A stretch of 23,103 bases of DNA from Nemertoderma westbladi (taxonomy: Eukaryota > Xenacoelomorpha > Nemertodermatida > Nemertodermatidae): NCBI GenBank assembly GCA_032718475.1, contig JAUCBJ010006008.1, positions 1 to 23,103 on the forward strand, read 5' to 3'. Under the pieces are notes generated by a model, which saw only the letters and a list, made by a program, of their open reading frames with translations, was not told the origin of the DNA and made no database searches. The position numbers and the translations under genes were made by a program. Shown here piece after piece: positions 17,348 through 23,103 of this stretch; within the stretch, counting starts at the first letter, position 1, and each line of letters opens with the position of its first letter.

Positions 17348-18667
17348 ATGTCATCAAACAGCCCATCGGCTCCCAAACTAAAGGCAGTGATCCTAGTGGG
17401 AGGTCCACAGAAAGGGACCCGTTTCCGTCCGCTGTCCTTCGATCTACCCAAACCGTTGTTCCCGATTGCGGGACAACCAATCATATACCACCACATAACG
17501 GCGTGCGCCGCACTACCGGGCTGTCAGGAGGTGCTACTGATCGGCTCCTACCCAGAGAAACACTTCGAGGAACTTCTTCACGAATGGAGCATCGAATTCG
17601 ATAATCTTCCTATTCGCTATTTGCGGGAGTTCGTTGCCATGGGAACCGGCGGTAGTCTCTTCCACTTCAGAGATCAAATAATGGCGCGTTCCCCTTCGTT
17701 CTTCGTGGTAATGAACGCTGATATTTGCTGCGACTTTCCGCTGACAGAAATGGTAGAATTCCACCAACGCGGGGACGGTACGCGTTCCAACGAATATACA
17801 ATCCTTGGAACGCAAGTTTCGCGGTCCCAGGCGGCCAATTACGGGTGCATTGTAGCCGATTCAAACACCCCGGAAGTACTTCATTACGTGGAGAAACCTT
17901 CAACCTACATCAGCTCTATAATCAACTGCGGGGTTTATATATTTAATACGACTATATTTGAAAGGATGCAAAGTTTTCGGGAAGGAAAACTGGAAGGGAA
18001 TTCCCAATCGGAGTCACTTAGTAACGGTAGTGACTGCCCGGACTCGATGTCTTTAGAGCGGGAAGTTTTAACTCATTTGGCTGGGCTTAGGCAACTCTTT
18101 GTGTTCGTTACTGATAGGTTCTGGGCGCAAATAAAGACGGCTGGTTCAGCGATCTACGCGAATAGTTTGTATCTGGGGTTGTACGCGAGAGAGCGTCCGT
18201 CATTGCTAGCCAACGGGGAGACCGGGGCCGGGGAGGGGGGTCCCCGAATCCGCGGCTACGTGTACATACACCCGATGGCCCGGGTGCACCCGACCGCGGA
18301 GTTGGGACCCAACGTGTCGGTAGGTCGGCTGGCGACCGTGGGCGCCGGGGTCCGACTCAGGGAGTCTATAGTGCTGGGTCGGGCCGCCCTGGGCGACCAC
18401 TGCTGCGTGCTGCACAGCGTGGTGGGCTGGGGCTCCAGCGTGGGCGCCTGGGCGCGGCTCGAGGGCACCCCCACGGGGCCCGACCCCGACGAGCCCCACG
18501 CCACGCTGGACGGATCGCGATTGTTCGACGACGACGGTAAACTCATTCCGTCTGTCACTGTACTCGGCGGGAAGGTGAACGTTCTAGCCGAGGTTGTCAT
18601 TCTCAACTCCATCGTTCTGCCCCATAAAGAACTCACTTCCAGCCACGCCAACGAGATTATACTCTGA
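17348..18667 (+). CDS. GMPPA: GDP-mannose pyrophosphorylase A (regulatory subunit), intronless
   Basis: GMPPA is the regulatory partner of GMPPB, the cytosolic enzyme making GDP-mannose for glycosylation; it senses GDP-mannose and restrains the catalytic subunit. The frame encodes 439 residues from the ATG at 17348 (A at -3); the frame is open further upstream but lacks an ATG. The nucleotidyltransferase signature AVILVGGPQKGTRFRPLS (13-30) has the two-residue insertion typical of GMPPA rather than GMPPB, followed by PKPLFPIAG. Further conserved blocks are GTGGSL, NADICCDFP, NYGCIV, HYVEKPSTYISSIINCG. The left-handed beta-helix domain starts near residue 298 (RIRGYVYIHP). The GMPPA-specific C-terminal loop (EGTPTGPDPDEP...LFDDDGKLIPS) and final LPHKELTSS...IIL are present. 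It is slightly longer than the 420-residue human protein because of a Ser-rich insertion near 216-238. No stop, frameshift or intron is visible. Confidence 0.95.
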   Translation: MSSNSPSAPKLKAVILVGGPQKGTRFRPLSFDLPKPLFPIAGQPIIYHHITACAALPGCQEVLLIGSYPEKHFEELLHEWSIEFDNLPIRYLREFVAMGTGGSLFHFRDQIMARSPSFFVVMNADICCDFPLTEMVEFHQRGDGTRSNEYTILGTQVSRSQAANYGCIVADSNTPEVLHYVEKPSTYISSIINCGVYIFNTTIFERMQSFREGKLEGNSQSESLSNGSDCPDSMSLEREVLTHLAGLRQLFVFVTDRFWAQIKTAGSAIYANSLYLGLYARERPSLLANGETGAGEGGPRIRGYVYIHPMARVHPTAELGPNVSVGRLATVGAGVRLRESIVLGRAALGDHCCVLHSVVGWGSSVGAWARLEGTPTGPDPDEPHATLDGSRLFDDDGKLIPSVTVLGGKVNVLAEVVILNSIVLPHKELTSSHANEIIL

Positions 18668-18679
18668 TAGAAACCGAAT

Positions 18680-18685
18680 ATTAAA
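18680..18685 (+). terminator. Variant poly(A) signal ATTAAA close to GMPPA stop
   Basis: ATTAAA 12 bases after the stop codon would give an extremely short 3' UTR. A canonical AATAAA at 18964-18969 is the alternative. Confidence 0.25.
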
Positions 18686-18764
18686 ATTATATATATTTTT
18701 GTTAAACTATGGTGGTCCTAAAGCTAAGAGGCAGCTCTCATTTTTCCAGTATGGTAATTTGGGA

Positions 18765-18782
18765 GGGGGGGGGGGGGGGGGG
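18765..18782. repeat. Poly(G) run, 18 bases
   Basis: GGGA followed by eighteen G, about 100 bases after the GMPPA stop, so probably within its 3' UTR. Quadruplex-capable and length-unstable. Confidence 0.9.
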
Positions 18783-18963
18783 TCGCGAAGAACAAAAATT
18801 ATCTAAATGATGTTATGGAGACAAGAAAAAGGGATATTAATTCTATTGTTTTGATTATAAATGCTGTCACTATCTTGTGACCTACTTACACATAATTGAA
18901 AAATGATAAATAGTTACTTAATAATAATTTATCGACCCTTATTAACCTCAGTGGCGCTCGGTT

Positions 18964-18969
18964 AATAAA
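18964..18969 (+). terminator. Candidate GMPPA poly(A) signal AATAAA
   Basis: First canonical AATAAA on the + strand that I find downstream of GMPPA, 297 bases after the stop. Plausible 3' UTR length; no transcript evidence. Confidence 0.35.
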
Positions 18970-19016
18970 AGGCCTCGAGAATAGTGGAAAAAAAGTTGTC
19001 ATACGTACTTTTATTC

Positions 19017-19314
19017 TTAAGGGGGGTATCACCCCAAATCTATTTTATTTTTATAGCTACTGTTCTGAAACTTTAACACAATTATCTGTGATCTTTAACT
19101 CAGAAAACTGAGTATGGATACCTTCACAAACCATTTTGTTCGAAAAATATGGGATAAAAGTTATGTTTTGTGGTGGAAAATTATTCAATGGTAAAAACCG
19201 ATATCACCACATGGAAGCCCTTTTATGAAACCACAAAAGTAGAAGAAAAAAAAATTTCAAAAATTTGCAGAAAATTTGAAAATTTGCAGTCGCTTGGGAT
19301 GATACCCCCTTTAA
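19017..19314. mobile_element. TTAA-flanked MITE (290 bp)
   Basis: TTAA at 19017-19020 and 19311-19314 flank a 290-bp unit. Its ends are GGGGGGTATCACCCCAA and the reverse complement of TTGGGATGATACCCCCT, matching at 15 of 17 positions. TTAA duplication is the hallmark of piggyBac-superfamily insertion. It encodes no transposase; a 65-codon frame inside has no domain. Other TTAA-targeting MITE families remain possible. Confidence 0.65.
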
Positions 19315-19875
19315 ATTGGTACTTTTTTGTTGCTCAGTTCTTAAGTAAAGCATACAGCTCGATATAGTGGTAAAAAATAAATTGAACTGTAGTATTATAC
19401 TATTTGCTTCCGTAGTTACTGCGATTCAAATTACTGTACTCTTCAACTCTTGATGCTGCCTTACTCAATGTTAAATACTTTAGTGTTATCGAATACTTAT
19501 TACGTAACAAGAGAGCCGCTTAACAACATAAACCAATATTGGATTCGGATATTGAGTTCCGTTTTGGAGTTCGTGTTGCAGACACTACAGTTCCAATAAC
19601 TTTCGCGTGTGTCATTGGATTTTGCTCAAATTACTTGCAAACCTTTTATAATTCGGTGCTCTTTCAACACAAAGTAATACAATTTTAGAAATTCCACCAA
19701 AAATATTTTCGCATTTTCTTGTATTACTTTTTCGACGGGATAAAAATTAAAATCAATGTAATCCTATTATAGGTTACATTTAATTTACCCTAGGGAATAA
19801 CGAACTAATTTTCCTCCCGGTTTTGGGATATATTCGGTCGAAAAAGCAACAATTTAATAATAAAATATATTACTT
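19315..19875. other. Non-coding, one imperfect palindrome
   Basis: No gene recognised. AATGTAATCCTAT/TATAGGTTACATT around 19756-19781 is a near-perfect palindrome. Confidence 0.4.
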
Positions 19876-20138
19876 CGCAGTGTCCGAAGGGATACGGCGC
19901 CTGAACTGCTTACACAATAGTGTTTGGTGGCGCAGGTTCGAATCCGACTAAAGGCTGTATAAATTTCGCACTGTTGTGTCCCTAGGCAAGACACTTTAGA
20001 CATTAGTGCCTACGCCAACCCAGCGGTATACTGGAACCTGGCTTTGCTGTGGGGTAATGATAATAAAAGCGCTTTGAGTATGCTGAGCGTAGAAAAGCGC
20101 TATATAAATAACCAATATTATTATTATTATTATTATTA
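19876..20138 (+). mobile_element. tRNA-derived SINE with V-SINE-like core
   Basis: A tRNA-like head carries a Pol III B box GGTTCGAATCC at 19935-19945 and an A-box-like region near 19890. A core TGTTGTGTCCCTAGGCAAGA (19972-19991) resembles the V-SINE central domain. The 3' end has AAAGCGCTTTGAG (20066-20078) and AAAAGCGCTATATAAATA (20093-20110), then a (TTA)n tail to about 20138. This order is typical of SINEs that borrow a LINE 3' end. The head looks tRNA-Leu-like, weakly. 5' boundary uncertain. Confidence 0.8.
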
Positions 20139-20640
20139 CTTAACTTCGGAACCAGATCACCATATTTATAAAAGATCATTAATTACTATATTTTCTTCAA
20201 TTTCCAGAAGTTACTGTTTTATTACTTTGGTGTATCTGAATAACTCCTCAATGTTCCTGTGCAATCCAATTAATATAACATTATTTATTGAGCTGCGACC
20301 CAATGTTTACACAAGATAATATTATTCTTTGGTGCCTTTGTTCGTAAATGTGTTTATTTATTTATCTATTAATAAAAGATATAAAACTTTGCGAAACAAC
20401 CTTGGGGGTTCACTAATTCCGAAAAAAATTAGATTTTTCAATTATATTCCCTCCTGGTTCCGATTCTTATGAGGATTTCCAAACTTCAAACCGTTTGTTA
20501 ATAACTAATGTAGTTTAAAAGTTATTAGTGATAATGTTAACCTTACTCTGTGGAATAATGTTTCTGACTGTTTGCCAGTCAAAATATAATAATTAATTAA
20601 ATTGGAGTTGAGCTGGTAATGCAACTGTAATTAATTATTT
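20139..20640. other. AT-rich non-coding region
   Basis: No supported gene or repeat. An AATAAA-containing stretch occurs near 20370 without an associated coding region. Confidence 0.4.
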
Positions 20641-20743
20641 GTTCAGAACTGGGAAAAATGGCTGATGAGGCCGTTTGGTCCGCTGTTAGAGATAGCGGTT
20701 CAACCCCCGGTGACGTGCTTCCTCATTTTTTTCACTTCTGAAC
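20641..20743 (+). repeat. 103-bp tRNA-like element with 8-bp inverted ends
   Basis: GTTCAGAA (20641-20648) and TTCTGAAC (20736-20743) are exact inverted ends, with GAAAAATG/CATTTTTTTC pairing inside. TGGCTGATGAGG (20659-20670) resembles a Pol III A box and GGTTCAACCCC (20697-20707) a B box. CCGCTG-TTAGAGA-TAGCGG can form a six-pair stem with a seven-base loop, like an anticodon arm. A complete cloverleaf is not evident, so a tRNA-derived short element is more likely than a functional tRNA. Confidence 0.45.
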
Positions 20744-20756
20744 AAAACCATTATAT

Positions 20757-20780
20757 TACTACTACTATTACTACTACTAG
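20757..20780. repeat. (TAC)n microsatellite, LINE 3' tail
   Basis: ACTACTACTATTACTACTACTAG directly abuts the stop codon of the minus-strand LINE relic and fits a simple-repeat 3' tail of such elements. Confidence 0.7.
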
Positions 20781-21000
20781 GTCGAGCTAACTCGGACAGT
20801 GGAAATGAGATCCTTCCAGGCTTCCCGATTCTCCATAGTTTGTCGCAATTTCGTTTCTCCCAAGTTCAGTATCCCTTTCAAGTTGATCTATATATGTTAT
20901 GGCCGGTCGTTCACGGGTGCGATTTCCATGAGTTGGTTGCCAGAAAATTAGATCTGGTATGACCTCGTCTTAACTTCGCCAGACGATTCATGTCAAAGCA
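20777..21000 (-). pseudogene. Decayed non-LTR retrotransposon, C-terminal end of RT ORF
   Basis: On the minus strand one frame (about 20945 to 20850) reads WQPTHGNRTRERPAITYIDQL, continuing ERDTELGRNEIAT. This matches the common LINE C-terminus with a G-x-R-x-RGRP-like motif, followed by an Asp-rich helix. A second frame (about 20870 to 20777) reads MENREAWKDLISTVRVSST then stop, the usual ending. The two are in different phases, and upstream RLAK-like remnants are in yet another, so it is frameshifted and dead. The clade is not assigned. Confidence 0.65.
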
Positions 21001-21230
21001 AGTGCTGTGCTGGAAAGTGTTCTGGCGGCCTAACCTGCGGAGTCGGTTTAGATACAACAACTAGCAGCCCAGGCATTAATACCACAGCAGAGGTCATCAC
21101 CACAGAAAGCAGTTCAACAGTGATACCCAAACCTCTAATTGCGATGATTTTATTATTGGTTACATTTAATGGGATAGTTTATATGAATTATTCGAGCAAG
21201 TCAGATGCAAGCCATTCAAACTTTAAATAA
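20983..21230 (+). CDS. Candidate terminal exon: Cys-rich, Ser/Thr stalk, membrane span
   Basis: An open frame runs from 20952 to a TAA at 21228-21230. A C/T-rich acceptor with a branch-point-like CTTAACT ends in CCAG at 20979-20982, so the exon may begin at 20983. It encodes a Cys cluster (SCQSKCCAGKCSGGLTCG), a Ser/Thr-rich stretch (TTTSSPG, TTAEVITTESSST), then a hydrophobic segment (PLIAMILLLVTFNGIVYM) and a short polar tail, as expected for the end of a type I membrane protein. AATAAA overlaps the stop. No family recognised; upstream exons were not found. Its start overlaps the edge of the minus-strand LINE relic, which lowers confidence. Confidence 0.35.
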
Positions 21231-21231
21231 A
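21226..21231 (+). terminator. AATAAA poly(A) signal overlapping the stop of the candidate exon
   Basis: AATAAA includes the TAA stop codon (21228-21230). Supports transcript termination here if the exon is real. Confidence 0.35.
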
Positions 21232-21773
21232 CTGTACCCAAATACTCATTGACTGTAACAATTATTTTAAATATAATTATAATAATTTTTAACGTAATAA
21301 ATTAAATAAATATCAGGCGGTGTACAGGTGTAGGTCTAGTTAAGGCAGTACTCGTCTTCATTATAATTCTCGTTCCGCTCGTTCTGTTTTGACTCAAAAT
21401 GATTTTCATTGAGTTACACTTACGACCTTTATAACTATGTAAATTCTCGAAATTGCGCGAGGAACTGCTGATTTATGGCAGATGGATATATACATACTGT
21501 ACATCTAGTACATACAAAGCTTTTGAGAAAAAATACTGACAGCGCTAAATAGGGCAGGGCAGTTATAAATAGCTGCATTGAGACGACGAGAGATGAACCC
21601 GGACCCACCCTAGAACCACCCTATAAACACGTTTTTATACAAAGTTTAAACATACATGGAAAGGAGTTGGTGAAAATATAGGTCTAATATAGGTTGACAT
21701 AATGAAACATATGTAAAATATATATATTATATTTTTCCATTTGGGTTTATCATTAAAATTTATTTATATTATA
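21231..21773. other. AT-rich non-coding region
   Basis: No gene, RNA or repeat family supported. If the minisatellite belongs to the retrotransposon at the right edge, the element's 5' end may lie near 21773. Confidence 0.4.
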
Positions 21774-22565
21774 TGTCCCCAAGTCGGATGTCCCCTAGTC
21801 GGGTGTCCCTGTCCCCAAGTCGGGTGTCCTCAAGCCGTATGTCCCCTAGTAGGGTGTCTCCTGGTCGGGTGTCCCCAGGTCGAGGGTCCCCAGGTCGAGT
21901 GTCCCCAGGCCGAGTGTCCCCAGGTCGGGTGTCCCCCGGTCGAGTGTCCCCAGGCCGAGTGTCCCCACGTCGGGTGTCTCCAAGTCGGGTGTTCCCCGGT
22001 CGAGTGTCCCCAGGCCGAGTGTCCCCAAGTTGGTGTCCCCCGGTCGGGTGTCCCCAGGCCGAGTGTCCCCATGTCGGGTGTCTCCAAGTCGGGTGTCCCC
22101 TAGTGGGTTGTACCCTCGTCGGGTGTCCCCAGGTCGAGTGTTCCCAGGTCGAGTGTCCCCAGGCCGAGTGTCCCCAGGCCGAGTGTCCCCAAGTCGAGTG
22201 TCCCCTGGTCGAGTGTCCCCAGGCCGAGTGTCCCCAATTCGAGTGTCCCCTGGTCGAGTGTCCCCAGGTCGAGTGTCCCCAAGTCGGGTGTTCCCAAGTC
22301 GGGTGTTCCCCGGTCGACTGTCCCCAGGCCGAGTGTCCCCAAGTCGGGTGTCCCCAAGTCGGGTGTCCCCCAGTGGGTTGTACCCTTGTCGGGTGTCCCC
22401 AGGTCGGGTGTCCCCCGGTCGAGTGTCCCCAGGCCGAGTGTCCCCAAGTCGGGTGTCCCCAAGCCGGATGTCCCCTAGTGGGTTGTACCCTTGTCGGTTG
22501 TCCCCAGGTCGAGTGTCCCCTGGTCGAGTGTCCCCAGGTCGAGTGTCCCCAGGCCGAGTCGGTGT
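21774..22565 (+). repeat. 15-bp minisatellite, about 53 units
   Basis: Units of the type GTGTCCCCAGGTCGA, with variants AAGTCGG, AGGCCGA and CCGGTCG, in tandem. A longer variant containing AGTGGGTTGTACCCT recurs at about 22102, 22372 and 22478, marking higher-order structure. Because 15 is a multiple of 3, frames stay open on both strands and read as five-residue repeats (for example CPQVG, CPQAE); I treat those as by-products. The array runs straight into the retrotransposon frame below. Confidence 0.95.
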
Positions 22566-23103
22566 GTCTGCCCCCAAGCCCCGGTAGACGGTGTGTCTGT
22601 CCCTACGGACCCAGTGGGTGAACCAATCCCCTTAGGTAGCGGCACTTGTCCCGTCTGTGCGAGGGTTTTTTCCACTAAGGCAAACGGGTCCCTGCGCATC
22701 CACGACCGTGTGGGCGCGCGCTGCCCAGGCTCTGATGTTCCCCCGATGGAGCCCACCGCCTCGCCTCAGCCTACCATGATCCAGCCGCCGAATGGGGTAT
22801 TCTCAGATAAAGAAATCCTGGCGGTGTTGCGGGGCTGGCGATGCAGGCAGCTGAGGCACGTTCCCAAGGCGTCGAGGGCTAACTTAGCCGACCTGCTATC
22901 GGATATCCTCAATGCGATTTTTGAGAACCCGTCGGACGTCCACGGCTGGATCAGGCTTCTTCTTGTGGGCCACTGCTGCATCCCGGCACCGAGGCGAGGT
23001 GGGAAGAAGCATCAGAGATCCCTCGCCTCACAGGTTAACCGCCTGATCTCGGACTTCCGTTCCACCTCCCTAGTGGGTTCTGGGGTCCCTACACCTCCGC
23101 GTC
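22479..23103 (+). CDS. R2-like non-LTR retrotransposon ORF, N-terminal part (partial)
   Basis: The frame is open from just after a TAG at 22476-22478 to the right edge. A zinc finger GTCPVCARVFSTKANGSLR...H...C has Cys at 22647 and 22656, His at 22701 and Cys at 22722 (C-x2-C-x14-H-x6-C), close to the N-terminal fingers of R2-group elements. A helical region follows (DKEILAVLRGWRCRQLRHVP, LADLLSDILNAIF), then the segment APRRGGKKHQRSLASQVNRL, which I know from many R2-like element proteins upstream of the reverse transcriptase. The only in-frame ATG near the start is 22746, downstream of the finger, so initiation is probably non-AUG or from a processed RNA. The reverse transcriptase and endonuclease would lie beyond the window. 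Confidence 0.75.

Noticed and set aside
17302-18651. Open frames antisense to GMPPA
   Set aside because: Shadows of a GC-rich conserved gene on the opposite strand; no independent domain.
20660-20690. CTGATGAG resembling a hammerhead ribozyme core
   Set aside because: After the following short stem the required GAAA is absent and no cleavage-site arrangement fits.
21773-22621. Several long open frames on both strands reading as five-residue repeats
   Set aside because: The 15-bp period keeps all frames open wherever a unit lacks a stop; composition is dictated by the minisatellite.

Overview
The window looks like repeat-rich nuclear DNA from an animal, most likely a marine invertebrate or basal deuterostome. 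I infer this from a BEL/Pao-type retroelement, a tRNA-derived SINE with a V-SINE-like core and (TTA)n tail, a second LINE relic, a TTAA-flanked MITE, a foldback element and a metazoan-type GMPPA gene. There is no bacterial operon layout, ribosome-binding pattern or CRISPR array. The species cannot be named from the sequence.

Layout. (1) 3-1241: 3' end of a BEL/Pao pol gene (integrase plus DUF5641-like tail), running in from the left edge, with a possible short AT-rich LTR after it. (2) 1491-2876: non-coding DNA with a diverged 164-bp tandem duplication. (3) 2877-7126: three long reading frames I do not recognise. The first two share one frame and are separated only by a TAA. The third overlaps the second in the -1 frame and carries a cluster of CCHC zinc knuckles and a very basic C-terminus. 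Together they look like a large Gag/nucleocapsid-like cassette with no polymerase beside it. A good CCAAT/TATA/initiator promoter inside a possible LTR lies just downstream (7205-7720). (4) 8580-16300: a structured repeat region. It holds poly(G), two arrays of CCCGGG/CCTAGG palindromes around a 68-bp tandem repeat, a 222-bp inverted-repeat element, three near-identical 1.07-kb tandem units bounded by 12-bp inverted repeats, and a 1.94-kb foldback element built of 22-bp repeats. (5) 16850-18970: an intact, intronless GMPPA gene with inverted CCAAT boxes upstream and a sharply GC-rich 3' half. (6) 18668-21230: a MITE, a SINE, a tRNA-like hairpin, a decayed LINE 3' end on the minus strand, and a possible terminal exon (Cys-rich, Ser/Thr stalk, membrane span) with AATAAA overlapping its stop. 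(7) 21774-23103: a 15-bp minisatellite that runs in frame into the N-terminal zinc-finger region of an R2-like non-LTR retrotransposon, cut off by the right edge.

GMPPA is the only clear host gene; its product regulates GDP-mannose synthesis. Almost everything else is mobile or tandemly repeated DNA. The strongest candidate for something undescribed is the 2877-7126 three-frame cassette, followed by the foldback element and the minisatellite-led retrotransposon start.
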